From Mesorhizobium neociceri (GTDB lineage: Bacteria > Pseudomonadota > Alphaproteobacteria > Rhizobiales > Rhizobiaceae): a DNA stretch of 64,000 nucleotides. Numbering within the stretch: the stretch's first letter is position 1; the number at the start of each line of letters is the position of its first letter. A program made the translations under genes and the position numbers. The notes under the pieces are model-generated. The model had not been told where the DNA came from, made no database searches, and saw nothing but the letters and a program-made list of their open reading frames with translations. Shown here piece by piece: positions 27,287 through 35,430 of this stretch. The DNA is taken from contig NZ_JACDTY010000002.1 of assembly GCF_013520985.1 (NCBI RefSeq), forward strand, positions 558,001-622,000, read 5' to 3'.

Positions 27287-28087
27287 TTGCCGCCGGCGCT
27301 GCCGTCGGCGGTTAGAGCCAGCAATCCGGGGGCGACGCTGATCGACGCACTTCTTTCGGCCTCGGCGGCCGGCATCATCGAACTTCTTTCGCCCTATCCG
27401 CCGGGCTGGGGCGGCACGCTGTTGCTTGGCCTGCTGCATTCGATCGAGATCGCGCTCGGCGCCACGGTCCTCGGTCTCCTCATCGGCACCGGTGGCGCCT
27501 TTGGCAAGCTTTATGGCGGCCCGGTCGTGCGCGATCTGCTGGCGGTTTACACGACCGTTGTGCGCGCCGTACCCGAACTGGTGCTGATCCTGCTGCTCTA
27601 TTATGCCGGGACGGACCTCATCAACCAGGCGTTGACCGCGATGGGCTACCAGCGCGTCGACATCAGCGGCCTTGCCGCCGGCATCGCCGTGCTCGGCTTT
27701 GTCCAGGGCGCTTATTCGACCGAGGTTATCCGCGGCGCGATCCTGGCGATACCGCAGGGCCAGATCGAAGCTGCCCGCGCCTATGGGATGTCGCCCGGCC
27801 TGATGCTGCGGCGCATAACGCTGCCGGCAATGCTGCCCTTCGCCATACCGGGCCTCGCCAATCTGTGGCTGATCGCCACCAAGGACACAGCCCTTCTGGC
27901 GGTCGTCGGTTTCTACGAGCTGGCGCTGGCGACGCGACAGGCGGCGGGTGTCACCAAAGCCTATTTCACCTTCTTTTTCGCCGCGGGCGTGCTCTATCTC
28001 ATCCTGTCGCTGGTTTCCAACCTGCTCATCGGACGCGTCGAGGCCTGGTCGCGGCGCGGCATGCCTTCACTCAAGGAGGCGCGCTGA
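27287..28087 (+). CDS. ABC transporter permease, HisQ-like
   Basis: A 266-codon membrane permease with about five transmembrane helices and the cytoplasmic EAA loop IEAARAYGMSPGLMLRRITLP. The beginning is uncertain: the TTG at 27287 is the only conventional start that keeps the first residues, but it has no clear ribosome site; the protein may begin nearer TLIDALLSA about 17 codons later. It overlaps the next permease gene by one base (TGATG). Confidence 0.87.
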   Translation: MPPALPSAVRASNPGATLIDALLSASAAGIIELLSPYPPGWGGTLLLGLLHSIEIALGATVLGLLIGTGGAFGKLYGGPVVRDLLAVYTTVVRAVPELVLILLLYYAGTDLINQALTAMGYQRVDISGLAAGIAVLGFVQGAYSTEVIRGAILAIPQGQIEAARAYGMSPGLMLRRITLPAMLPFAIPGLANLWLIATKDTALLAVVGFYELALATRQAAGVTKAYFTFFFAAGVLYLILSLVSNLLIGRVEAWSRRGMPSLKEAR

Positions 28088-28896
28088 TGGCCGGTGAAGC
28101 GGCCCTCATCAACGCCGCCGCGCGGACGTCGCTGTGGCTGCAGCCGCATCGCATCGTGCTGATCCTGATCGCGCTCGCGCTGGTTTTCGGTGCGGCCTTC
28201 TTCATGCGCTGGGACTGGCTGCCGCAATATTATGAAATGGGACTGCTCGGCATCTGGCGCTCGCTGTGGATCCTGGCCGTCACCTGCTTTCTCGGCTTCC
28301 TGCTCGCCGTGCCGCTCGGCCTGGCGCAGGCCGCCGGCTCGTTCTGGTTTTCCGCCCCCGCCAGGACATTCTGCACCGTCATCAGGGGCACGCCGCTGCT
28401 GATCCAGCTGTGGCTGCTCTATTACGGGCTGGGTTCGCTGTTTCCGCAATATCCGTGGATCCGCGAATCCTGGATGTGGCCGTATCTCAGGCAGGCCTGG
28501 CCCTATGGCGTGCTGGCGCTGACCTTGTCGTTCGCCGGTTACGAGGGCGAAGTGATGCGCGGCGCCTTTGCCGGCGTGCCCAAAGGTCAACTCGAAGCCG
28601 CCCGCGCCTTCGGCATGAGCCGCTGGAAGATTTTCCGCCGCATCTGGCTGCCGCAAGCCATCTACCGCGCGCTACCGACGCTGACCGGCGAAACCGTGCT
28701 GCAGCTGAAATCGACACCTTTGGTGGCGACGATCAGCGTCATCGACATCTTCGCCGTCTCGTCCAAGGTCCGGCAGGACACCTACCTCACCTACGAACCT
28801 CTGCTGCTCTTGGCGCTGATCTACATGATCATCACCGGCATACTGGTGTTTGCCTTCAGCAAGATCGAGGCGCGGATTCCCAACAAGGTCGGTTAG
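28087..28896 (+). CDS. ABC transporter permease, HisM-like
   Basis: A 269-residue second permease of the amino acid transporter, with an N-terminal cytosolic tail, five to six helices and the EAA loop LEAARAFGMSRWKIFRRIWLPQ. AAGGAGG at 28073-28079 inside the end of the preceding gene drives its start, whose ATG shares a base with the previous stop. Pairs with the HisQ-like protein as a heterodimer. Confidence 0.9.
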   Translation: MAGEAALINAAARTSLWLQPHRIVLILIALALVFGAAFFMRWDWLPQYYEMGLLGIWRSLWILAVTCFLGFLLAVPLGLAQAAGSFWFSAPARTFCTVIRGTPLLIQLWLLYYGLGSLFPQYPWIRESWMWPYLRQAWPYGVLALTLSFAGYEGEVMRGAFAGVPKGQLEAARAFGMSRWKIFRRIWLPQAIYRALPTLTGETVLQLKSTPLVATISVIDIFAVSSKVRQDTYLTYEPLLLLALIYMIITGILVFAFSKIEARIPNKVG

Positions 28897-29040
28897 AGGC
28901 GCCACGCTGATCGGTACACCGCAAGCGCGGAGATATCAGCCGCTTTTCTTGCAGTCGCGGACGATTTTCAACACCAACGCCCGCGCGTGTGCTGCTAGAC
29001 CATCTGACACAAATTCAGATTCCACAATCGCAGGACCGCC

Positions 29041-30045
29041 ATGATGCAACTCAGTCTCGACCAGGCAACAGGGCTTTGCCGGATGGCAGCGCTTGGCGCC
29101 GGCGCCAATGAAGAGGCGGCGCAGTCGCTCACCGCATCGATCATAGCCGCCGAGGCGGAAGGGTTGTCGACCGTCGGGCTAACCCACTTCATCGATTACC
29201 TCGAAGCGCTGGAAGCCGGCCGCATCGACGGCAATGCCGACCCGGTGATCACCAGGCCGGCGCTCGCTGTCTATCTCTCCGATGCGCGCGGTGGGCTGGC
29301 GCATACCGGCTTCGACCGCACCATCGACGATCTCGCCAAGGCGGCAAAGCTGTTCGGCGTCGCCATCTTCTCGCAGAAGAATGCCTATACGTGCGGCGCG
29401 CTTGGCTATTTCACCGGGCGCCTGGCGCAGCTGGGAATGGTCTCCTTCGCCGCCACCAATGGGCCGGCGGTGCTTGCCGGCTCGGGCTCGGTCAAGCCGG
29501 TCTATTGCACCAATCCGATGTCGTTTGCCGCACCCGCCGCCGATGGCGCGCCGCTGGTCATCGACCAGTCGTCGAGCGCCACCGCCTTCGTCAACATCCG
29601 CAAGGCAGCCGAGGACGGCAAGAAGATCCCGGAAGGCTGGGCGCTGGACGTCAGCGGCAACCCGACCACCGATCCGGCGGCCGCCATGAAAGGCGCCATG
29701 CTGGCCTTTGGTGGCCAGCGCGGCGCCAACATCGCGCTGATGGTCGAAGTGCTGGCGGCCGGCCTGTCGGGCGCCAACTGGTCGCTCGACGCGCCCTGGT
29801 TCACCGGCGGACCGGACAGCCCGGGAACCGGCCTGTTCGTGCTCGCCGTTGAGCCAAAACTGCTCGATCCCGATTTCGAGCAGCGCATGAAGGACCAGCT
29901 CGACCGGCTGCGTCGGCGCTTCGGCGTGCACGTGCCGGGCCGTGCCCGCGCCGAAGCGGCGGAGAAGGCGCAGGCACGCGGCATCAATGCCCCCAAGGCC
30001 GTGGTGCAGCGCATTTCCGAATTCGCCGAGCGCTATTCGGGCTGA
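29041..30045 (+). CDS. Ldh family (type 2 malate/lactate dehydrogenase-fold) oxidoreductase
   Basis: A 334-residue NAD(P)-dependent reductase of the PF02615 fold. Seen: THFIDYLEALEAGRIDG, the substrate-side histidine region, NPMSFAAPA and the GLSGANW segment. Besides malate and lactate dehydrogenases the family includes Delta1-piperideine-2-carboxylate/Delta1-pyrroline-2-carboxylate and ureidoglycolate enzymes. Next to an arginine-type uptake operon, a cyclic imino acid reductase (acting on the product of basic amino acid deamination) is a reasonable guess. It is 144 bases downstream of the permease genes and may have its own promoter. Confidence 0.85.
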   Translation: MMQLSLDQATGLCRMAALGAGANEEAAQSLTASIIAAEAEGLSTVGLTHFIDYLEALEAGRIDGNADPVITRPALAVYLSDARGGLAHTGFDRTIDDLAKAAKLFGVAIFSQKNAYTCGALGYFTGRLAQLGMVSFAATNGPAVLAGSGSVKPVYCTNPMSFAAPAADGAPLVIDQSSSATAFVNIRKAAEDGKKIPEGWALDVSGNPTTDPAAAMKGAMLAFGGQRGANIALMVEVLAAGLSGANWSLDAPWFTGGPDSPGTGLFVLAVEPKLLDPDFEQRMKDQLDRLRRRFGVHVPGRARAEAAEKAQARGINAPKAVVQRISEFAERYSG

Positions 30046-30230
30046 AGCAGTCCTGCTCGAAACAGATTTTTCCGCGCCTTGGCTGAACCTTTCTGCCGAT
30101 CGCAGCGACCCATAGCTGCCGGGTCGGGTTTGCCCGGTCGGTGTCTTCTGTCGGATGCGTTTAGGGCCGGCCGGGCGTATGCCGTCTCAGGTCAGCCGCC
30201 TCGAGCCCTGTCTCGACCGTTGCGTCACCC

Positions 30231-30260
30231 GGAAAACCCCGCTTCGGCGGGGTTTTCTGC
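30231..30260 (+). terminator. Rho-independent terminator
   Basis: GGAAAACCCCGC and GCGGGGTTTTCT (30231-30242, 30247-30258) form a 12-bp stem with a TTCG tetraloop; the stem ends in AAAA on one side and TTTT on the other, so it could work in both directions. It closes the uptake operon plus Ldh gene. Confidence 0.85.
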
Positions 30261-30295
30261 GTTTCGTGCTCCGTGCGCTAAACATGATGGTGAAA

Positions 30296-30311
30296 GTTAA
30301 CTTTTGTTAAC
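30296..30311. promoter_or_regulatory. Paired GTTAAC boxes before the DoxX gene
   Basis: GTTAAC at 30296-30301 and again at 30306-30311, ten bases apart (one helical turn), with TTTT between, about 60 bases upstream of the DoxX start. Each box is itself a palindrome. Possible operator; regulator unknown. Confidence 0.35.
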
Positions 30312-30370
30312 TTGACTCGATGCGGACCATCGGGCGTTTGCGAGGGGTCATCACAACAACAGGAGCTACG

Positions 30371-30823
30371 ATGTCCGTAACCACCGACGCTTCCCGCGGC
30401 AGACTGATCATCCCGGCGTTTGGCCGCCTGTATTCGTCGTTGCATGACGGCGTGGAAACCCTGCTTCGCGTCGTCGCCGGAGGGTTCCTCACCATCCACG
30501 GCTCGCAGAAGATCACCAACCCTTTCGGCGCCGCCGAGATGGTCGAGGGTCTCGGTTTCTATCCCGGCGCGTTCTGGTCGCTGCTTTTGTCCTGCACCGA
30601 ATTCTTCGGCGGCATTTTGATCGCCATCGGCCTGCTGACCCGACCTGCCGCCTTCGCCGGCATGGTCGTGCTTCTGGTCACCGTCTGGTTCCACTGGATC
30701 ACTGTCGGCCAGGGCTTTTCGGGCGCCGAAAAATCGCTGTTGTGGGTGACGATCCTGCTGTTCTTCGTCATCCGCGGAGGCAACCGCCAGTCGGTCGACG
30801 CGCGCATCGGCAAGGCGTTCTGA
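30371..30823 (+). CDS. DoxX family membrane protein
   Basis: A 150-residue protein with four predicted helices and the DoxX-type start LLRVVAGGFLTIHGSQKITNPFG, then GFYPGAFWSLLLSCTEFFGGI. DoxX-like proteins take part in thiosulfate/quinone or respiration-linked redox in some organisms; the role here is not known. AGGAG at 30360-30364 supports the ATG at 30371; the frame continues 17 codons upstream without a ribosome site. Confidence 0.85.
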   Translation: MSVTTDASRGRLIIPAFGRLYSSLHDGVETLLRVVAGGFLTIHGSQKITNPFGAAEMVEGLGFYPGAFWSLLLSCTEFFGGILIAIGLLTRPAAFAGMVVLLVTVWFHWITVGQGFSGAEKSLLWVTILLFFVIRGGNRQSVDARIGKAF

Positions 30824-30840
30824 CAAGGCTTTGTCCTGCC

Positions 30841-30884
30841 GCAATTCCGGACGGAAAACCGCTTCACACTTTTCCTGGAATTGC
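30841..30884. repeat. Palindromic intergenic repeat GCAATTCC...GGAATTGC
   Basis: GCAATTCC (30841-30848) and GGAATTGC (30877-30884) flank GGAAAACCGCTTCACACTTTTCC-type sequence, a familiar rhizobial intergenic palindrome. Related pieces occur at 49833-49950. Confidence 0.6.
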
Positions 30885-30986
30885 TCTGGAAAAGGGGGTG
30901 GCAGCGACGACGCGTCACCCTTTGCCTTTGGCCCAAAACGGACTATGAAACGGCTTCAGCCAAGCTTTCGAGCGCCGGAGCCAGCC

Positions 30987-31970
30987 ATGACCGAAATCCT
31001 GCAAATCCCCAAGCTCGTGGTCGTCTTCGGCGGCTCCGGCTTCGTCGGCCGCCACATCGTGCGGGCGCTGGCCAAGCGCGGCTACCGTATCCGGGTTCCG
31101 GTGCGCCGGCCCGATCTCGCGGGACATCTGCAGCCGCTCGGCAATGTCGGCCAGATCCAGCCGGTGCAGGCCAATGTGCGCGTGCGCTGGTCGGTCGACC
31201 GCGCCGTGCAGGGCGCCGACCACGTCATCAATCTGGTCGCCATCCTGCATGAGAGCGGCCGGCAGAAATTCAACACCGTGCATGAGTTCGGCTCCCGCGC
31301 CGTCGCCGAAGCCGCGCGCTCGGTCGGCGCAGGTCTCACTCACATTTCGGCGCTGGGCGCCGACCTTAACGCCCAGTCCGACTATGCCCGCACCAAGGCG
31401 CTCGGCGAAAAGGCCGTGCTGGAAACCATCCCTGACGCCGTCATCTTCCGTCCGTCGATCAATTTCGGACCGGAGGACAGCTTCTTCAACCGCTTCGCCG
31501 ACATGGCGCGTTATTCGCCCGTCCTGCCGCTGATCGGCGGCGGCCAGACCAAGTTCCAGCCCGTCTATGTCGGCGACGTCGCCGAAGCGGTGGCGCGTTC
31601 GGTCGAAGGCAAGATCAAGGGCGGCCAGATCTATGAGCTCGGCGGACCGCAAGTGCTCACTTTCAAGCAATGCATGGAAGAGCTGCTGACCGTGATCGAG
31701 CGCAAGCGGCTCTTGGTGCCGGTGCCGTGGTGGGTGGCCAATCTGCAGGCCTCGGTCCTCGGCCTGTTGCCCAATCCGCTGCTGACCAAGGACCAGGTGC
31801 TGCAGCTGCGCGAGCACAACATCGTCTCGGAGGAGGCCAACAAGGCCAACCGGACCCTTGCCGGCCTCGACATCCAGCCGCAATCGATCGGCGCCATCCT
31901 GCCCAGCTATCTCTGGCGCTTCCGCGCCGCCGGCCAGTTCCAGCGCAAGCCCGCAGGTATCGCTAACTAA
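30987..31970 (+). CDS. Complex I NDUFA9-like NAD(P)-binding protein
   Basis: A 327-residue atypical short-chain (extended SDR) protein. Seen: VVVFGGSGFVGRHIVRAL (11-28, Rossmann loop), HESGRQKF, the YARTK active-site-like segment and PSINFGPEDSFFNRFA, which match the bacterial homologues of complex I subunit NDUFA9. Members bind NADPH and may help quinone-related assembly; catalytic activity is not established. The ATG at 30987 follows GCCGGAG; the longer upstream frame lies in the repeat. Confidence 0.87.
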   Translation: MTEILQIPKLVVVFGGSGFVGRHIVRALAKRGYRIRVPVRRPDLAGHLQPLGNVGQIQPVQANVRVRWSVDRAVQGADHVINLVAILHESGRQKFNTVHEFGSRAVAEAARSVGAGLTHISALGADLNAQSDYARTKALGEKAVLETIPDAVIFRPSINFGPEDSFFNRFADMARYSPVLPLIGGGQTKFQPVYVGDVAEAVARSVEGKIKGGQIYELGGPQVLTFKQCMEELLTVIERKRLLVPVPWWVANLQASVLGLLPNPLLTKDQVLQLREHNIVSEEANKANRTLAGLDIQPQSIGAILPSYLWRFRAAGQFQRKPAGIAN

Positions 31971-31979
31971 GGCGTCGCG

Positions 31980-33350
31980 TCAAACGCGGCGGGTCACCTG
32001 CATCGGCAGGCCGCCCTGCGGCTGCGTCGTCAGCTTCTGCACCGGCCACGGCTTCGTTTCCGCCGTCGCATCGAAGCGGAAGCGCGACAGCATGATGGCC
32101 AATGCGATGATCGCTTCCTGCATGGCGAAGCTGGCGCCGATGCAGATGCGCGGACCGGCGCCGAACGGCAGATACTGGAAGCGATCTATCTTCTCGCGGT
32201 TTCCCGGATGGAAGCGCTCGGGCATGAAGGCGTCGGGCCTGTCCCACAGTTTTCTGTGTCGATGCACGACCCAAGGCATCACCAGTACCGCGGCGCGCTT
32301 GGGGAGCACCAGATCGTTCCACGTCTCCGTCTCGATCGGCTCGCGGTTGATCGACGGCGCCGGTGGATAGAGCCGCAGCGCCTCCTCGAAGGCGGCTCGG
32401 GTGAACGGCATGGCGTCCAGCCATTTCGTCGGGTCGGGCTCTCGCGCCAGCACGGCATCGATTTCGTGCTCGATCCTTTCGCGCTCCCACGGCGCTTCGG
32501 CGAGGCAGTAGAGCGTCCAGCCGAGCGCCCGTGCGGTCGTTTCGTGGCCGGCGCCGATGAATGTGATGATGTTGTCCTCGACTTCGGCGCGCGTCAGCCC
32601 CTCCGGGCCTTCGGCCCGCAGCAAAAGCGTCAGGAAATCCTGCGGCGCGGTGTCGGGGTCGCGCTTCAGCCGCTCTTCGCGCATCTTGACCGTGTCGGTG
32701 ACGATCTTGCGGAAATAGGCCATGGTCTTGCGGCCGCGGATGCGGGTCAGCCGCGGCAGCCATTCGGGCGCGCGCAACAGATCCAGCGGATCGACGCGGC
32801 CCATGGTTTCGAACAGGCGATCGATCTCCTGCGCGAAACTGCCGGGCTCGCCCGAAATCTCGCCGGAAAACAGCGTTTCGGCCAGAATATCGTAGGTAAG
32901 CAGCGTCATGTCATGGGCGATATCGGACATGCCGCCATTCTCGTAGCGGGTGACGAATTGCATCGTGCGGCGCAGCATCGGCTCGGCAAAGCCGAAGATA
33001 TGGCGCGGCGTAAACACCGGCGCCATCGCCTTGCGCGAACGCTTCCACACCTCGCCCTCGGCGGTCAGCAGACCGTCTCGCAGGATCGGGCGCAGGATCA
33101 TCTGGCGCACCGTCGCCATCTTGTAGTTCTTGGCGTTGTCGATCAGCACGTGGCGGATGAGGCTGGGATCGTTGGCGACGATCAGATGCCCGCCGACGCC
33201 ATTCGCCGAAATCCAGGGTTCGTTGTAGGTATGCTCGCCCCACAATTCGAGCGGATTGCGGTAGACGATGCGCATCATCTCCAGCGTCGAAGGCGGCGTC
33301 GTGCGCGGCTTGGGCGCCGGCGGCACGAAGGGGACGGGCTGCGTGTCCAT
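31980..33350 (-). CDS. Cytochrome P450
   Basis: A 456-residue heme monooxygenase. Seen: the I-helix oxygen motif GAGHETTARA, the ExxR motif EEALRLYPPAP, and the heme-binding loop FGAGPRICIG with the proximal cysteine C403. The length and the N-terminal part resemble the CYP4/CYP102-like fatty-acid or terpenoid hydroxylase group that occurs alone in rhizobia. GGAG at six bases before the ATG at 33350 sets the start; 62 upstream in-frame codons were rejected. It is convergent with the NDUFA9-like gene, leaving only nine bases. No ferredoxin partner is adjacent; electrons could come from the fpr system. Confidence 0.93.
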   Translation of the reverse strand: MDTQPVPFVPPAPKPRTTPPSTLEMMRIVYRNPLELWGEHTYNEPWISANGVGGHLIVANDPSLIRHVLIDNAKNYKMATVRQMILRPILRDGLLTAEGEVWKRSRKAMAPVFTPRHIFGFAEPMLRRTMQFVTRYENGGMSDIAHDMTLLTYDILAETLFSGEISGEPGSFAQEIDRLFETMGRVDPLDLLRAPEWLPRLTRIRGRKTMAYFRKIVTDTVKMREERLKRDPDTAPQDFLTLLLRAEGPEGLTRAEVEDNIITFIGAGHETTARALGWTLYCLAEAPWERERIEHEIDAVLAREPDPTKWLDAMPFTRAAFEEALRLYPPAPSINREPIETETWNDLVLPKRAAVLVMPWVVHRHRKLWDRPDAFMPERFHPGNREKIDRFQYLPFGAGPRICIGASFAMQEAIIALAIMLSRFRFDATAETKPWPVQKLTTQPQGGLPMQVTRRV

Positions 33351-33568
33351 GAGGTACTCCGCTGATGTCTCAATGTAGTGGCTGGCAATCCGGGCGTCCA
33401 TGTGACCGAAGGGCAGACCGGAACGCCGGGGGCGCGGCCATGCTTCGGCGGACAGTGTGTTCATCGGATTGTGACCGCTTGTGAAACGCTTGCGCCTTGT
33501 CCAATAGGACACTCTGCCGTAGGTGACAGTCACCAACAGATACTGCCAATCGCCCAGGAGAGCCCGCC

Positions 33569-34138
33569 TTGAAGCACCAGCTGAACATCATCATCGGCAG
33601 CACGCGGCCGGGCCGCGCCGGGCCGGTCTTCGCCCACTGGCTGGAGGGTTTTGCCCGCGAGCACGGCAAGTTCGAGCCGGTGTTGACCGACATTGCCGCG
33701 TTCCAGCTGCCGGTTTTGGACGAACCGCACCACCCGAGGCTCGGCAACTACCAGAACGATCACACCAAAGCCTGGTCGAAGGCAATCGATGCCGCCGACG
33801 CCTTCGTCTTCGTGGCGCCGGAGTACAACTATTTCGTCGCGCCGGCGATCGTCAATGCCATCGACTACCTGTTGCGCGAATGGAAATACAAGCCAGCCGC
33901 CATCTTCAGCTATGGCGGCGTCTCCGGCGGCCTGCGCGCCGCGCAAGCGCTGAAGCCGCTGCTGACCTCGGTCGGCATCATGCCGGTCCCCGAAGGTGTC
34001 GCGCTGCCACTGTATCAGAAACTGCTGGAGAGCGACGGCTCCTTCCAGGCTAGTGAGCAGGTACAGGGTGGAACCAAGACCATGCTGGACGAGCTGTCGC
34101 GCTGGAGCGAGGCGCTGAAGCCGATGCGGGTGGCGTAA
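33569..34138 (+). CDS. NADPH-dependent FMN reductase/quinone reductase-like flavoprotein
   Basis: A 189-residue flavodoxin-fold reductase (chromate-reductase/ArsH-like group). Seen: the FMN loop IIGSTRPGRAG (8-18), APEYNYF and FSYGGVSGGLRAAQALKP. CAGGAG before a TTG start gives the beginning. A decayed second copy of its 3' half lies at 37474-37739, on the far side of the protease-caspase operon, so the operon sits between an intact and a broken paralogue. Confidence 0.87.
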   Translation: MKHQLNIIIGSTRPGRAGPVFAHWLEGFAREHGKFEPVLTDIAAFQLPVLDEPHHPRLGNYQNDHTKAWSKAIDAADAFVFVAPEYNYFVAPAIVNAIDYLLREWKYKPAAIFSYGGVSGGLRAAQALKPLLTSVGIMPVPEGVALPLYQKLLESDGSFQASEQVQGGTKTMLDELSRWSEALKPMRVA

Positions 34139-34269
34139 AGTGTTGGCAGGTGGCGCGACATCGCGGTTCTTGAGATATTCGATAATAAACCCGAAGATCC
34201 CGTAGCACTCCTAGCTACATATTGTATTTTCCCCTCAACTCATTAAGCTCGATGTTGCTGGGGGGCAAA

Positions 34270-35415
34270 ATGACTGGTCGGGCTGCCGAAAGGTTTCTAC
34301 GTATTCTCGGTGCTGGCAACAATGCTGCCGGCACATTCACCGAGCGGTCGATACGCGCACCGCAAGACCGGTCGGATGTGAAGGCACTGGACCAGGGACG
34401 CGCCGACGAGATCGCTGGACTGGCAACCGAGGCCCTTTCCATTGCCGTCGAGTCTTCCGGCATGGAAAGCCTGCCCCAGAACGAAGGCATGACCAAAGTT
34501 CTGGCCGACGGCAAAAGGGGCCTCGGCAAACTAGGACAAGACGGCGACGCAGCCATCCTGACCACGGACGAGACCGTCGGGCTGGAGGCTATCGTCATCG
34601 CCACCGGTCAACGCCCTTCGCTCGCGCTGACCGATTGCGGCCTGGATTTCGCCGACGCCCGGCTCGGTATCTGGCGTGATGCCACCACCGCCTTTGCCGG
34701 TGCGATCTCGAAAGTCTGCAGTTCCGTTGGCCGGATCAACCTTGGAGGAAACCATGTCGGAACTGGGTTCGCCATCGGCCCCGGCCTGGTGCTGACCAAC
34801 CGGCATGTGCTGCAGGACCTCGCCGTTGCGGACGAGAACGGCAAATGGCGTCTGCAGGAACAGGCGGGCATCGACTTTGGCGGCGAGAACGCGGCGGTGC
34901 CGGTAAAACCATTCGCCCTGGCCGAGCTGGTTCTGACGACAGCAGCCACAATCGATCCTGCCAAAATCGACTTTGGAAAGATCGATCTGGCCGTTCTGCG
35001 CTGCGAGGTCGGCGACCGCGCCTTTCCAGAACGGCTCAGCCTGGAAAGCCAACAGAGCGACGTGATCGAGGGCCGCGACACCTACGCGATAGGCTTTCCG
35101 GGAAAACCGCGCCCGGGCGCGGAACCCTTCAGCCTGTTGAAAGCCATGTTCGACTTCAAGTTCGGCGTCAAACGCTATTCGCCAGGGCAAATCGAGCACG
35201 CGCATCTGGACACCGATCCCAGGCAAACGGTGTTCAGCCATGACTGCACGACACTTGGCGGCAGTTCGGGCTCGGCCATTGTCGACCTCGGGGAAGACGG
35301 GCTGCGCGTCATTGGCCTGCATTTCGGCGGCAATCCAAAGATCGGCAATTATGCCCACTCGGTAGCCGCGATCCGCACTCTACTTTCGGACTTTGCGTCA
35401 TATCTGGAGAGCTGA
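34270..35415 (+). CDS. Trypsin-like serine protease, cytosolic, paired with a caspase
   Basis: A 381-residue protein. Residues about 140-375 are a chymotrypsin-fold domain with all three catalytic residues: H179 in VLTNRHVL, D239 in GKIDLAVL, and S333 in LGGSSGSAI, with GFPGKP between and a C-terminal VIGLHFGG strand. The N-terminal 135 residues are unfamiliar, charged, and may be an adaptor or effector-associated region. No signal peptide or helix, so it is cytosolic, unlike DegP proteases. The ATG at 34270 after GGGGGG was chosen; ATG at 34252 and TTG at 34222 are alternatives. It is followed 15 bases later by the caspase gene, preceded by GAGGAAAG, so they form one operon. Proteases of this kind pair with caspases in predicted bacterial conflict systems. 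Confidence 0.85.
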   Translation: MTGRAAERFLRILGAGNNAAGTFTERSIRAPQDRSDVKALDQGRADEIAGLATEALSIAVESSGMESLPQNEGMTKVLADGKRGLGKLGQDGDAAILTTDETVGLEAIVIATGQRPSLALTDCGLDFADARLGIWRDATTAFAGAISKVCSSVGRINLGGNHVGTGFAIGPGLVLTNRHVLQDLAVADENGKWRLQEQAGIDFGGENAAVPVKPFALAELVLTTAATIDPAKIDFGKIDLAVLRCEVGDRAFPERLSLESQQSDVIEGRDTYAIGFPGKPRPGAEPFSLLKAMFDFKFGVKRYSPGQIEHAHLDTDPRQTVFSHDCTTLGGSSGSAIVDLGEDGLRVIGLHFGGNPKIGNYAHSVAAIRTLLSDFASYLES

Positions 35416-35430
35416 GGAAAGCACTGACGC

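Larger units (their letters stand above)
30046..30370. other. Intergenic stretch: terminator, GTTAAC repeats, no gene
   Basis: 325 bases after the Ldh-family gene. It carries a GC-rich inverted stretch near 30117-30140 (GCCGGGTCGG...CCCGG), the terminator at 30231-30260, and the paired GTTAAC boxes before the DoxX gene. A 73-codon frame at 30079 has no support as a gene. Confidence 0.5.
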
